A stretch of 64,000 nt of DNA from Coprinellus micaceus (taxonomy: Eukaryota; Basidiomycota; Agaricomycetes; Agaricales; Psathyrellaceae), in the NCBI GenBank assembly GCA_951394405.1, contig OX596336.1:1-64000 (forward strand), read 5' to 3'. Shown here one piece after another: positions 23,843-37,946 of the stretch. The number at the start of each line of letters is the position of its first letter. Position 1 is the first letter of the stretch. Under the pieces are notes generated by a model. The model worked only from the letters and a program-made list of their open reading frames with translations, ran no database searches and was not told where the DNA came from. The position numbers and the translations under genes were made by a program.

Positions 23843-26744
23843 GTGGGTACGACGGCGAGACATGTAGAAGTTAAAATGTATTGTAGAGTGGGGTGGCATT
23901 TCTTTGTGGGTTTCCTTATGCTTATCGATTTTATTTCTTTCTGAACTCCATACCTGCGTGAACCGACGAGTGCTCGTCGCGTTCGGGGGCGAGGTGTTCC
24001 GCGTACGCCGAGACCAGGAGGCGGTGAGTCGTACCAGTTCCCTACAATTCACCCTAGATCCAGACGTCGGGGCTTCAAGACCTCGCTCCTTTCGTATTCA
24101 ACGACGCGAATCACAGGGGTCCCGCATCGTTGTCTGCACCGACGTGGTGAGGACACTCGCACCTGGAATGCGGATGAAACTGTGAGTCCTCCTCGTACTT
24201 TGGATGTTCGGGATGCCTAATACTCTCATCACCGTGTTACGAACATTCTCTCTGGGACTTCCACCGTACGTCGCCGTGATCCTGCTCATCGGAACAGTGA
24301 ACGGAGTGCTGAAAATCGTTAGTCCTGCCCCCAGTCACATACCTTGCCCGCAGAACGAGGTGTTCTCTGCGCCCACAGTCTAAGGTCCCGCGTCGGCCCA
24401 CCATGACACTCTTGAATTCCTCGAAAAACGTCTCATTAATTGAAGGGTTGGCATCGATAGTCACGCATTATACTGAACGAGGGGGTCGAGGACGTTCCGG
24501 ATCAGGCTAAGGGTGAGTCGATTCCAGTTGGAAGTTTGGTGGACGAATCCGCAGGCGCTGAGGATGAGCTCGGACAGCTTGAATACTTCGACGAGGAAGG
24601 TCAGAGCGGTGTCTTTGGCGTTGGACAGCGAATACCTCTTGATACGGACGAGATGAGTGGGCCAATGAGGCATGCCGGGATTCTGGGAAAGCGCTCGGCG
24701 GTAGGTAGATAGAGTTTTTCGAGGGATCGTAGGCGAGTCTGGTGGTCGACGCCTCGATCTCCTCTTGCCTCAGCTCAACAACAAGCCCTCTCCTGGTCCC
24801 TACCAGGTATGTTATCCCACGTCGACGATCAACGAGAGGCACTGGGATATGCTATGCGGTGTTTTGAGGGAGGGAGTACCCGAGCGACGGCGTGCGTTTA
24901 CACATGTATCCAATCTGCTCGGTCTCACTGGGAATTTTCCATTGACAACCCGCATTCCCCTTTCCCCTTCCTTGACGCTCCTCTCTCCCTGCCGTACACA
25001 CTCCCCATCGAGAAGAACCCGACCTAGGTGTGAGGCTAGGGGAGATACTACCATGGTTCGTCGAAGGTACGAGATGCGCGTACTCGCTTCAACATGCGCT
25101 CATAGATCCTTTCTTTCCACCTTCGACTGGACCCATCCGCTATGTACAAGTCACAACATACAAATCGATGTCGATTCTCTGACGTTCAGATCCACAACGA
25201 CGTCGATTCGATTGACAGCATGATCAACGATGACGAGTAACCCTTGTGGTGCGTTCCCTTAGTTTGTCTCGCATTAAAGCAATGCTAGGCCAACTCGGAG
25301 TTGAACTCTACACCATTATCTGGGTGACGAAAGTCGCGGTCGTGAATATCATCCCCTCCCCCGTGCCGATGTGGACGGGCTGTGTGGTGAACGCCCTGAA
25401 TTTGAACATGCTGAATATTCTCGCAGGCAGGATCGGGACGTGCATCGATGGCTGTGCGGCGTGAGCGAAAGGTGTGCGTTCCCGCGAGCGAGAGCCACGG
25501 GGATGTGAATTCGAACGGGTCAAGAGGGAAGGAGCGAGCTTGGATTCATCCGTCGTGGGGTGGCGAGGGGTTGAAGGTGGGAAGGAAAGACGGATGAGTA
25601 GCCATATCGAGGCTCACTCGCTCTGAGAAAGTGGGTGTGGTGAGGCGGTCAAAGGTGGGGGTCGTGCGAGGGGATGGGTGAGGTAGCGGCGAGGTGGCAC
25701 AACTGTGTCGTCGAAGTGAAATCGTTTCGGGTGTCCGTACGGGAAAGGGATAACGTATGAATTTCCCCGCTGGTCAATAGAGCGCTCGGTGGTGAGGATG
25801 GAGGGTATACACGAATGAGAGTAAGGGTGCGAAATGCCGAGTAGGGGAGTTGAGGCGATGTTCGACACTGACTTACATCCGTTTCACAGGTCCCAACGAA
25901 CCTGACATATCCAAGATCGTTAGAGTCTGTCTGTATAGGAAAACGGGCACACGAACTCTCAGCATTTCCCCAGGTTCGACGATCCTACTGGGCGATTAAA
26001 ATTCCAATATAGGCCCCTCAATACCAGCGTCCCTTAGAATACAAACTGGTTCTCTAGGCTAACAATGGTCAAGGTTTGTTGGGTCGATGAAAGGGAGCGT
26101 GGACTTAGAGCGTGGAAGTGTGTCTACTCTTCGCATTGTCGTTCGTACGTACGCGGGTCGAACTAATTGGTATTCGACGTGTCTGCCGCTGTGCTAGAAC
26201 GAACGACGTAGCGTACGCGTGAGCTCTCCTTCATTATTGGAGATCGCTAAGGACTCGGAGCGCCACAGCCTAGCTTCTAACGAGTATGTAGTATTGGCGC
26301 CAAACCGCCAGCACAAATGTGGTCTTGTATCTACACGACGCCTATAGGGCAATGTATTTTCGTTCCCTGAAGGTGCGAACGATGGGACTGGTTGGACAGA
26401 ACGACAGTTTGCGTCCTCCGCTTGTCAGATATAATACAACGGCGGGCTGTTTTCCCTCCGGCTCGCACGCGTTTTGTGTCGGATTATGCAGAGAAAGGGA
26501 ACTCGATGAGATGATTCGCCGGGGTAGAATCTCCTTACTCAGTGCTTCGTCTCCCTGAGCAGCGTGCCCCGACGTGACGAACAAATGAAGGCCGCATCCA
26601 CGATAGACGCCTCAACTGCATCTGCGTGATCTGCGAGTGTATGTACTAGGTGGGAGGATAAGTCTGCGACTTAAACGCTCTCAGGGAGAATGGGACTCGG
26701 AAAGCGGAAAAAATGGTGTGGAAAAACCAAAAGAAAAACAGACG

Positions 26745-26824
26745 AGGTCCTACCAAGGATCGAACTTGGGTCTCGAGAAGGTGCTGGTCAGAACCTCGAG
26801 TGATAACCACTACACTATAGAACC
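26745..26824 (-). tRNA. tRNA-Gln (anticodon CTG) with an 8-nt intron
   Basis: The minus strand folds fully: acceptor GGTTCTA/TAGGACC (7 bp, one G-U), D arm GTGTAGTGGTTATCAC, anticodon stem CGAGG/TCTCG, T arm CCAAG-TTCGATC-CTTGG, discriminator U. The anticodon loop region is 15 nt: TT-CTG-A, then 8 extra bases CCAGCACC, then T. That puts the intron at the usual place after position 37. The body closely resembles yeast tRNA-Gln. A run of five T follows on the minus strand at 26,738-26,734, a pol III terminator. Confidence 0.88.
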
Positions 26825-29800
26825 ATGTGCACCACGCTTGCCCGTGGTTCCTCGTTCGCGCTTGCGTTTCCCCTCCCTGACTCGAGCTTCGAACCGCTCT
26901 TAGTTTTCTCTATTACAACACTTTCCTCCTTTTCTCATCGGCCGCGGGTTTTCGTGTCGAGATCGCAGTGGCTTGTGGTACGCGTACGGACCAACTTGTC
27001 CAGGGGGCTAGCTGGATGCAACCGATCCGGACGAGGAAGCTCCGCCGAGGGTGTTGATTACCACAACGCCGGGAAAGGGCGGGGCTCAGTCGTCAGCCAG
27101 TCGGGTGTCCCATTGAACGAGGTAGTCGAATAACCCTTTGCATGGTGTGCTTTGGCCAAGGGCTAGGCGATTCCCGTCGGAAAAACTCCACATTGGCGAT
27201 AGGCCCGTCCGCCTCGAAAGATTGATATCTGAAGGTGCAAACAGGAAAGGGCAAATGAAACTATACCCCGTTTCAAAAGTCATTTAGCTCACCACGACTC
27301 TTTGTTCCCAGATGACTATGGAATGGGGTGCCTCCAGGTGTTTGGAGCAGATGCGATACCCGCTCAGCCACCATTCTCGGACCTCCGTCCTATACGGTGT
27401 GCCCCAACTATTTCGCTCGGTGAGACCGCTATGTCTCGGTTCCAAGATCTATATAGTGTTTTACAACGGCGTCTCTTCGTAAGGCAACCCCCTCAGCCAA
27501 ACGAGCTAGCTTTCTCGGGGAACCTCATAAACTCCACCCCGATCGCGTTCTCCCGGGTAACCCAAGAGCTTGTTTACGCCACATCGTACAGGTACCCCTC
27601 GTGCATGCTCACGCGGTGTATACAACGAGTATATCATCCCGCAATTTCACCTCTCTGAGCGCTGTGATGTCATACCGGTGTTTGGGGACTACGCGTGGCC
27701 AGAGGAACCCTCGAAAAGTTGTAGAGCTCGTCCATGGATCGCCGAGGAGGCAAGACCGCGTGTACACCCTGGTTTCGAGGATCGAGCGGGCATCCGAAAC
27801 GGTACGTCGATATTGAATCTCGAAGCTTCCATGCGGGATTGAAATAGACCTACAACATTTCCAGGGACTGGTACGTGCTATAAGCTTATACCTAGTGATT
27901 CTGGAATCGTAAATCCGGCAGACAAAGCCAATCTCAGTAGCAGCATATGAACGACAGCGGCAAATCGGGATGCAATCACAATTCTCCTCACTGAGTAAAC
28001 GAATACCTAGCCCTTCAAGCTGCATGTCCATCCTGTACCCAACAACGGAGGAAAGACTGCGGAACAGGCGTCAGCTGGAACTGCTGGCCTGTTGTAACTT
28101 GCGATCTACCTCCTCACCACCTTCCAAACAGTAAGGTCTCGCCACGCAGGTTTGAAAGAGAGAGCCTGCAAGATGCACCGTTTGAGTAAATCTCTAGCGT
28201 TCGTACCAATTTGACGACCTGCTTCGCCCTGGATTTTACCAAGCGCCCGTGAGATAGGGGTGAGAACAATCACAAGCCGCTCGGCACGTCGCCACGTCAC
28301 TTCCTCCCGACCACCACCTCTTCTTCCTCGTCGCTTCGACGGTGTTGACCCCTGCAATTGGGTCCATTATTCTGGATATACTCTCTAATCGCCTTATGAA
28401 CTCGGTTTAAAGCGCTCATCCGTCCAGTTCAGCGGCGTAGGGCCTCCTTGAAGTGATCTTTGTTCCTGGGTGAACCGAGGTGTGCTCCTTGTTTCCTGCA
28501 TGACTTGCTCCGTTGGGCTGAAGTGAGAGGTCGTCTTTCGGCAGATGCATCACCACCCCGGCCATATCACAAAGAACATCCTCCAAGGACGCGCACACCG
28601 CGTTGGGAACATGTTGGCGGGTGCAGCGCTGGGGAGATGATCATTCGCCGTTGCCAACTCGACAGCGTTTCGACCATGAAAGGAGACTTTCGAAGGGGTA
28701 ATAAGGTGCGTTCGCGTCCACTTCGCTTTCGAGACAGCTAGATAACGCCCACTCAGTAGCGATCCAATTTCCTGGTGATGTTAACCGTCTCACTGGGCCA
28801 CAACCTGTGATCGGAACCTCACCCGCCCTCTTCCGTGCCCTCCTTATAGTCTCATCCTCTGCGCCTTGGTACTCGAGCCACTCCCTGAACGGAACCCTCC
28901 TGCGCTGCTGACCCGTCATCGCAACGACAGCCGGCTTTACTCAAGGTCCCTCCCATGCTGGCTTCACCTGCCCAGCTCCTCCGCCTACCGACTAACCCAA
29001 AGCCATGGACCCCGTACGAGGCGAGCCGCGCAGCTTCGGTAGATGAGAGGCGCAATGACCCGGACGTTTGAGAGGTGATGTACGGTTCCATAAGGAGGGG
29101 CTAGATGGGTTGTCGAAGTCGTAGAGGTGCGTATGCGGTTTCCCAGTCCCGGTGTCGCTCAAGGCCTTACCTTCCGTAGTAGCCCAACCCGTAGATTCAT
29201 CCTGTACTTCGACACCTTGGAATATAAACTGTTCTTCCTTCTGAATTACGCCCATTCCCCAGATAAGCCGTCGTTCGGTATCCTTCTTAGTATTCCTCTC
29301 CTCCAGCTAGGCTTCCAGTGAGTTTGACGTAGCTTCTGGGTCTACGACAGCAGACCCCAAAGCAGCCCACTTCGACGATGTCCATCGACCAGGTTGAAAG
29401 TACGTCCTACCCCTGCTACTCTACCGATGCTATACTGGGACGTTCGTTATAGATTCCAAACCACGTCAAGGTCGTCAGGCCTTCAACGACGCCGCCGCAA
29501 CAAGGACATTGCCCTTGCGTTGCACTTTTCAACCGGACTTGCACGATCGAGGGCAACACGGTCCGTTGCTTGGTTCGTTCCAAGATTACCCAGCCGAGTG
29601 GGATCGTCAGGGACCTCGAGCGTCTTACAACGCTTCGAGATGGGTGGTCTCAACTGCATCCCACTCGACACCTTCCTCGTCGAAATTTGTTCTGGGCTCC
29701 CCGCCCAGATGTATCTACCTACCCCTTCTGGGAACATACGCTTACTGCTTCATTGCTCACTTCCCTCCTCGTTGCCCACCAACCCTTCGCCCGGGCATTC

Positions 29801-32423
29801 ATATTCTACGCGGTCTCACGCCAGCATCAATTCGAGTTCGTCCAACCCTGCAATAAGGTGACGGTATTGTCACCCTCCTCCAAGTCTCCGGCTCCTTCGA
29901 TGCCGACGGCGCGTACGGTTCGAGAACAACCGTGCACCCGCCCACACCTGCAGCACCCACTCTGACGTTCGATCCAGGCGAGCCACCAGTTCGGCAAGCA
30001 GGATCTATCCGTGGAGGACGAAAACGTACTCGACTCTCCGGTGGGGGCTACATGCGTTCATTCTCAACGCCTCTCAGGTCATGTCGCGTTCTCAAGAGTC
30101 TCATATCAAGGATGAGCAGACTATCATCAGACCTGCAGGATCACCGAGGTGTGGTGGATTGCGCGCCATGCTCTACGCGTCAATTCGGTAGGGCGGACTA
30201 GGGTCGATTCGCGATTAGAGCCGGATGACGAGTCAATCGGGGTGGGATGGCGGAAGGAAAGGGGTTGTTGGGCTATCCAGAGACTGGACAGCGATGCCAG
30301 ACCTCAGGACTCAAACACGTCGTCAAGCTTTGAAATCGCTGGTATCATTTCACCCGTCCCAGCCAATTCCAGTCGCCACGGCTCCACTTTACCTCCTCTC
30401 CACAGGACCAGTCCTAAGGCGTCTTTGTGCCGCGAGAGACCTAGGACCCGGAGAACCTGTGCTTCCACTCCTGAGATGCCTACTAGTCGTCTTCCGTCAA
30501 CCGCTCCTGTTCGTCGGGGGATCGGAGTCGCGCTGGGTACGGCGCACTCAACGATACCATAGCCAGGCTCAAGCCGCCTCCGCCGGTAACCCGGGATGGA
30601 GGAGGATGTAGCGACGCCTGAAGAGCGCATTGCGAGGCCGATGAACTTGGGTCCTCGGAAGATCGGGGGAGCGCGGGCTTGAGCGGTGCTACTGGAAATC
30701 GTTACGGTTTGGGAGAGGAGGCGGGGAAACGGGAGAGCCAGTGCAGGAAGGGGTATGCAGGGAATGTGGGAGGCATTGGGTATATGAACTTCGGTTTATG
30801 GAGTCGGGCGTTGGATCGAGGAACTGCACTAGATGGGTCGGAAAAAGAACTAGGCAGGTGGGAGAGGAGGAGAGGGAGGGAGACGATGGGTGTGGCTCGA
30901 CCTGGTTGGGAAGTTCGGCATCGAGATGGGCATTTCACGACGGAGGTATCCTCCTACCGATTCCGGTTTCTAGAATCCATCGCATTCACCTCACATGCAA
31001 CACGACACGGGCCTTGCTCGACGTTGACGATTCCCAACGTTCAACATCTCATCACACCATTCGTTCACGAACGATGAATCCTTCTTTGCTCTACACCCAT
31101 CGCCTCACGCTCAGGGATTGCAGGCTCTCGCTACTCCGCCTCGTTCGTGAAGAGTGAGAGAGCCGCCAGGAGTTGGATTGGGTCCCCGGGTGATTCCTCT
31201 GGGTAGGGGCGATGATGATTCGACAGGAGATGGGGGTGAGAACAACGTAAGGGCAAGCACGGGGAATGTGAAGGTCAGCGAGGAGAGCACAGTGGACGGG
31301 TTGAGTAACAGGGCGGGCGACGTCGTCGTCAGTGGTGGGTAGAGCAGTTGAGCGATGTCAGAGGCGGGCGGTGATCCCCCTCAGCCGAAACCCTTCTCAG
31401 GCCGACCGTGGTCCGCAACATCTCTCGACTCGCTCCGCAGTTCCTCTCCCGAAAGCGGGCACCCTTGACTCTAGGTCCCTGAGTCCTGGTTCCTTCGCCC
31501 AGCGAAGAATGTTCGTAAATCAATCGTAAATATACGACCACTAATCGCCGCATAGGACGAGTTTCTATTTCGTTCACTTTTGACATACTGGCATCGCGGG
31601 GTGCAGTACTAAACATTTCTCGATTCAACGTAGCAGATGCGAGGTGCAGTCATACACGATCGGGGCTGAGGTACTCGGTATACCGAGCCAATTAATCCCG
31701 GCTTGCCCGTTCCTCGATGCGGTTCTCACCGATCCTGAAAATTTTTCCACTCTGTAGCAGCACATTCCTGTTTCCGGGAGGCACGAGGGCAGTCGATGAC
31801 GACTAGATTCACCCCTTAGAATGCTACGATCCCAAAAAGGGTGCCTCGAGCCAGAGGACGGGAATGAGCAAGACCACGAGGTGAGATAAGCTGAGATAAA
31901 AGCTTACCGTTTAGCTACAGAGAAGAGGATGGCCGAGCGGCACATCCATAGCATCCATATGGGAACTACGGCTCTCCTATTGCTTCATAGCTCGCAGTAC
32001 GGTCCTGCAGGGCTCAGGATGATAGGTGTGGATGAGGATGGAAGGTCGTTCGGCGGGTTGGCCTGGGGCAACGGGGAACACCTTCATATATCCTATATCG
32101 GAGAATGTGACGACATCGAGACCTCGAGGTCGTGATATCCACCTCACCGAAAGGCAAATTGACTGGGCTGTAAAATCGGGGTTCTCGAAAGGGTCAAATG
32201 CGGGGAGGAAGAAGTGGGCCTTGCCTCGCTTCCTTCCTCTCCTTCCATATATTCTCCCACCTCACAGTATTCTCTCCCCGCCACGCTTGAACACTCTTAC
32301 TTGCATCCTTCTACGTCGCTTAACCACGATCGTCTTCGAACGCTCGCTTTCAGAAGTACGTTCAAGGCCCCCGCCACTGCCTAAGCCCGTCCAATACTCA
32401 TGTTGTCGTAGTATTTGGTCACT

Positions 32424-32783
32424 ATGGCTTCTTCTGCGCCTCTCGCTACCATCATTGTCATTGACCTCGCCGAACACCGCCTTCTGGAAAATCTCTCCAG
32501 AGTTCACCAAACCCTCGGGAAATGCATTGATGACCCGATATCCGTCTACATATATGGCGATACCGACGGCCGCCCACTCTCTAGCGTACTCGAGAGCGTT
32601 GCCCTCAGGGCTATGATTGGAATTCTGCGAAACGACGTCCACCGTATCGAAGAGTTGTCGATCGAAACGGAGTACAGGTCCTCGTTGAGAGGCATCAGTG
32701 CACTTGTTAGTTCGCTGAGCCGCCTGTTATTTGAGAGGACGATGATGGCCTTCAATGTGGATGATTGTCCTGAGGAGGCTTGA
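32424..32783 (+). CDS. Possible F-box-family protein fragment
   Basis: A 119-codon frame from an ATG has an N-terminal hydrophobic strand 'LATIIVIDLA' and a C-terminal part such as 'DVHRIEELSIE', which recalls leucine-rich segments of basidiomycete F-box proteins. No F-box motif is present. The frame may be a remnant or chance; function unassigned. Confidence 0.25.
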   Translation: MASSAPLATIIVIDLAEHRLLENLSRVHQTLGKCIDDPISVYIYGDTDGRPLSSVLESVALRAMIGILRNDVHRIEELSIETEYRSSLRGISALVSSLSRLLFERTMMAFNVDDCPEEA

Positions 32784-35700
32784 CTTGAGGTATGTACCGT
32801 CGCCGTTTGGTACTGTCATTCTCTTACTTTTTCGAATAGATCATCTGTTCAGACACCATAGAGCTTGATTGGCCCCCGCGTTTGCGCTTCCACACGTCTG
32901 TATTTGTACTATTGTAGGCATCATATGTTCGCTTCATTCACCTTGATTCTACGCCACCCCGACTCCTTCATATGCTTCGACGCGCTGTTTGTATCATCTT
33001 GTCTGAGTACCCTTTCGGCTCACTTGCTCTTCTCTTCTTCCCGACGCCCCATCCGCCTTCATTCTTCTTATCTATGTACACGTTAAACCCCTTGGTTCCC
33101 TCTTACCTAATATACGAGCGCCCCTCGTCACCCATTCTTCAGTCCACGCCAGTTACATCCTGAGACTTTCCTCGATGGTGCGTCAGATTCGCATCCTCGG
33201 TCTCCCGACAAACAGTATCCCGACCGGAGCGGGTGATGCGATATTCGGCGGGCGCAGAATAAGCTGGGCACAAGCGAGGGAGGGTAGCAAGTATCGAGTG
33301 GGCTCCAATCACTCGGCCTCTAGATCTACGCTTACTGGTCATGAAGCCTCCCATGAAGCCTCATGCACGCTCGCTTGTCCTTTTTGCTCTCGGGTCTTCG
33401 CATAGTTTGAGAATACCCGTGCATTCATACCACATAGGGCTCTGGGATCGCACAGGTTCAAGTACTCGCTCGCGCCAACTGTCCTCAAAAGTCTGTAGTC
33501 CGCCCTGGGCTAATGTAGCCGGCTGAATCCGCTCCCAAATTCAGCGCCCTACCCGTCGAGGGAAATTGGGTGACAAACCCCCCGAACGTTTCGCCATGCG
33601 CCGAGTTTCTGGAGTAGTGCGATCGGGGACCATTCAAAAGGGGAACACTTCATTCCACAGGCACTGTTACACACACAATGTGATTCTAAACGCGTCTGTA
33701 CCCATGGCGGTACGCTTCTTCAAGGAAGATAGCATCCCCTCCAACCTTGTAAAAGCGAATCGAGAATTCCACGCTGAACTCGCGACGGAAACCGTTTCAA
33801 TCTCAAGCGAACGACCCACCCACGCGTGTTTGTCGACTCGTCGTATATGTGCCATACCGACCCCCGGTGCGAGACATCCACGACGCGGATTGTTAGAACC
33901 GTCCAGTGCGATGTGGCCTAGGAGTCCCAAGCGGTGGGAGAAGATTTTACCGTGCAATGGGGGAGGGAATGTGATACGGTGCCAGCACTCAAATGGGTTA
34001 GGGACAACGAGCACAACGCCCGTTCTCGTCAGAAGGGGGGTTGCGCTCGGTGTTCTCTCCAGCACTCGAACACTGGCAGCATGCGCGGAAGCGCCGCATG
34101 CACCTCGAGAAAGCGGAGGGATGTCGCCCTCTGCTTCCACACACCGAGTTAGAAAGACGGGAGAGTGAGGGGGTATGGGCCACCCTTCGAAGTCGGGGGC
34201 TCGAAGTTGGAACCTAAGGGGGTCACAGTGGCATTTCCGGTAGGAAAGCAATGCGAAGACTGGTTCGGACGCCAGACTTGAATTATTCCAACGGAAGAAA
34301 GGGAAAGGATACCGAGACAAGGACGGATTACACACCGATACTAGGCTGAGCAAAGATGTTGGAGGCCGCAGCTTTCACGATGGAGCAGGAAAGACAAGAG
34401 CGGTAGATTGGTTCCGCCGGATCGTGTTGGACTACCGAAACGAAACGTATTATGTCAGTGTTCGCGGTATGCAACGGACCGACTGGGGAGTCGAAAGAGC
34501 GGATACTATTATGATATCACGAAAGGAGAGTGTGGGGCGTTGACCTCAATTGATGGAGGAGGAAAGAGGAATAGCGGATCGGTCAGCGACGAGGGACACA
34601 AAGGGATGGGCGTACGACTTCTGTTCACGCAGATATGGTAAACTGAGCGAGGATGATGAGGTATGGCTCCGGTGTCCACGATAGATGGTCGTTCCCCATG
34701 TTTCGGCACTGTTCCAAGGGGGTGAATATTACCATCGATGGAACGAGGAATAAATGGAGGAAGCGCAGGGTAGATGGGGCACCAGGAATGAAGGGGTAGA
34801 AGAGCGAGAAAGACGGGAGTAGATCAAGCGAGAAATGGCGAAGATATGGGATGAGGGGATGGGTTGATCAGGGCGTGTGTGTGGACGTGAAAGGGAAGAG
34901 AGTGAAGGTGTAACGACTAAGTATACACGTTTAGACAACGGCGCCCGTATATCGTTCGCAGCAAGGAATGTGTTTCCAAGGGGGTTCGAAAGGGCAGTGG
35001 GTTGATCCAAACCAGCTCACCTTGCAGGGTCTGCGTCAACTCGCGCGTAGTCTCGTGAGGAAAGACTATCTGCATCTCTTCGGAACACATCCTCCTAGAC
35101 TCCTAGCGTCTCTTGGTGCAGCCTCGATGACGTGGTATCGAATCGGCGTCGGCCTTCGTCCGTATCCAACCTCGGGTCGTTCAACTTCACCAGGGATATC
35201 CAACGAAGTTCATCCGACTTAGGCATGTATGTTGCTCGCTCGTCGTGCGGCGACTCGAGCGAGGATGGGTGACGAGGTACTAAGGGGAGTGACTAGGGTT
35301 GGGCGCCAGTGGGAGTATGTGGAGAAAACTAAAAGAGGTGATTAGGGCCCGCCCAAGCCGATCTCGGCCCGCTCCTTATCGTTTCGGTTATCCCCGCGCA
35401 TTCGTACCCCGCGCCGGGAGCGGCGGGAAAGCTCAGAGATATGTATACATCGTTTTTTAAACGACGGAACGAGATTTGGAGCTAAAGCAGTGGCTTTTAC
35501 ATGCTAGTATATAGCTTGAGCCACTGCCACCTAAACCAACGAACTTTTACAACTCTTCTGGTCGACTTTGTCGGGAATTGTGGCTAAGCGCCCGGCGGCG
35601 GCGGCCATCGGTGGCGGATTCGGCGCGCCAGAGTCTAGAATCCCAATTCTTGCTTATTAGCGGGGGGCTTCCTCCTCTTCTTTTAACCATCACCACCACT

Positions 35701-37845
35701 CACCCGCACATCGGCTCGAAATTTATATCTCCCCTTCCACGGCGACGCGTTTTTATATTCATCTGCTACGTCGCATTCTGGGCGAACGCCGTAGCCGACT
35801 GGGCTTATGTCCTCCAAAGGAGTGCACTCTACTCCCCATCCGCGACATCCCATCGATCTCCTGCCGGCCCTCTTCAACCCGGACGTTTCTCTAAGCCCTT
35901 CTAGCCTTGATCCACAGGAAAGGCGAATGCACTCTCGTTCTACACCACCGCACTCAGAACGTTACCCTGCTCCCTAACCACACGCTCTACACTGGTCGGC
36001 CGCGAGTCGTGGGGTGCTTAAACCGATGTGTGTCTGGTGTATGGAAGTGTGCCGTGAAGCCGTCTTCGTCATCTCGACACTCCCGTCTCAAAGTCATCTC
36101 TCGATTGGTTCCTCTGGCCTGCGGAACTACGCTGCGCTCGCTGTCCCGAATTAAAGGCTGTAAGAACCGTCTTCCTACAGCTACTATTTCTTTTTCGTTT
36201 CTTCTGATCTTGAAGCGCAGCAACAATGGGACCCTACCCCGAACAGGGTCTCCCTCTTCTGTAAGTTGTCGACACGACGCATACGGCCAGTGAGGGGTGT
36301 TCTTCCCCGTTGCGTCGGTGGGTGGGCGACCTCGAGCGTAGTCTGAGGTCTCTCTTATGCTCGCTGGGCTTAGCCTCAAGAGATCTAAGTGCCAACTATT
36401 GGGTGCGCCCCGTCTTAGACGTTACCTTCGTTCCAGGATGCGATCGTCTAGAAGCTCCTCACAGCTCGGGATCCTTCTGGCTAACGTTATTCCACCCCAC
36501 ATGCCCCACGCCTCATCTCAGAGCGACACCGCACCAGACTTCTTCAGTTTTTTTGTGTGCGACCGGCACCGTCCCCTCGGTCATGGATAATCGTGTGTGT
36601 CGGCCTGAATGCGCTAGGCGCACGGCTCACGAGGCTGGGCGAATCTCCTTACCACGATGGCGAGGCGATCAACCCCCATCAATTCCGAGCGAGAAAGAAG
36701 GACGCGGGATCAACGGAACTCAACAGGCCCATTCACCTTCTCCAAAGAAGCATCGTTTTAATATGAAATACCGAGGTCCCCACTGGCGCCGTTTATCCGA
36801 GCTACGCAGTCACGTTGAGACTATCCAGTAGAAACGCTGCAATTTCAATGTTTCACACAGCATATCGCGCCCATTTTTGGTTTCAAACCACAGGGAATAG
36901 ACGCGATATTCTTGAAACCACCCCTGGAGAATGTAGTGTTCCGAGACCACCAAGCTCTGGGCATTCGATTTAAAATTCAAGTTGGTACCTACCGCGAATT
37001 GACCTGGAGAATATCGTCTCTTCCTTTGGATTGAGACCTGGTAACCTTGCGGAGGCGTACTTGTCGAGTACGAATCCTCATTACGCAAACACCTTTACCT
37101 CCACGGAAGCCGGCCGTTTCAACGACTTCGCCAACCTATAGCCCGAGTTCTCCTAACGCCGTTCTATGTTGTAGAAGTCCTAAGTCCACTGGCGCTAAGC
37201 CTTTTACTCGTCTGTCGTTCCACGGTACCGGATCCACGGACCAAGCCACCTCCGGCCTAAACGAAGAGGTGATAGAAATCACGCCTGCGCAGTTACAGCT
37301 GTAGACGTCACCGCGTAAATGTATGAGCTGCGCACCGTTGCCAATGATGCACTGCTCTGGTCACTATCCTGGATGGTGGTAATGCGAGGGGAACTCTGGG
37401 AGGATTGAGATCCGTGGAGTAGCAGATGCTACCATATAATTTATATTCGAACGCCTCCAATCTACCTTCCCTCTAGGCCCGTCTTCCCAGATCAATCCTG
37501 TGAGCCTGCAAAGAAGTCTTCTGAAATGTACAGTGTGTGATAGGTCGACTAGCACCATCTTCCGAAACCGTGAGAGGTCGTCGTTTTGAACCCGTCCCGG
37601 CATGTTGTACATACACGAGTGTCTCTGCATTGGAGCTCTGACTTCTCCATTCGCAGCAAGTTCCGTAAGTTTGCCGAGGACCAAGGAGCGAGTGAAGGCG
37701 CCCGGGGCTGGGTGAGGCAGAGATATCTAGCAAGGCTCACAACGAATTACTGCAACAATTACTGAAATGAGGGAGGTGTGAAACCCACATAGCCTGGACC
37801 AGACACGGCAATGCTTCTCTTGCGGCATTACACATGCTAAGCACA

Positions 37846-37853
37846 TATAAAAG
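37846..37853 (+). promoter_or_regulatory. TATA box of the peroxygenase gene
   Basis: TATAAAAG lies 94 bp upstream of the peroxygenase ATG, a usual spacing for a strong fungal promoter. Confidence 0.6.
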
Positions 37854-37946
37854 CTTCGAAGAAGCTCACCATTACTTCAGCGCACCTTTCCCCAGGCTTA
37901 GCCACTCAAACACACTCACAGAATAGTAGCTTTGACGGTTGCGACT

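Larger units (their letters stand above)
23843..37845. other. Fourteen-kilobase gene-poor stretch
   Basis: Apart from a tRNA-Gln gene (26,745-26,824) and a weak F-box-like frame (32,424-32,783) I see no gene. Frames are short, switch strand often and show no domain marks. No terminal repeats, transposase or reverse-transcriptase motif was found by eye, so the origin of this DNA is open. Confidence 0.5.

Noticed and set aside
29394..29965. Three overlapping plus-strand frames of 115-155 codons, considered as a secreted enzyme gene
   Set aside because: None has a family motif or consistent splice joins, and the overlap of all three frames is typical of random GC-rich DNA.
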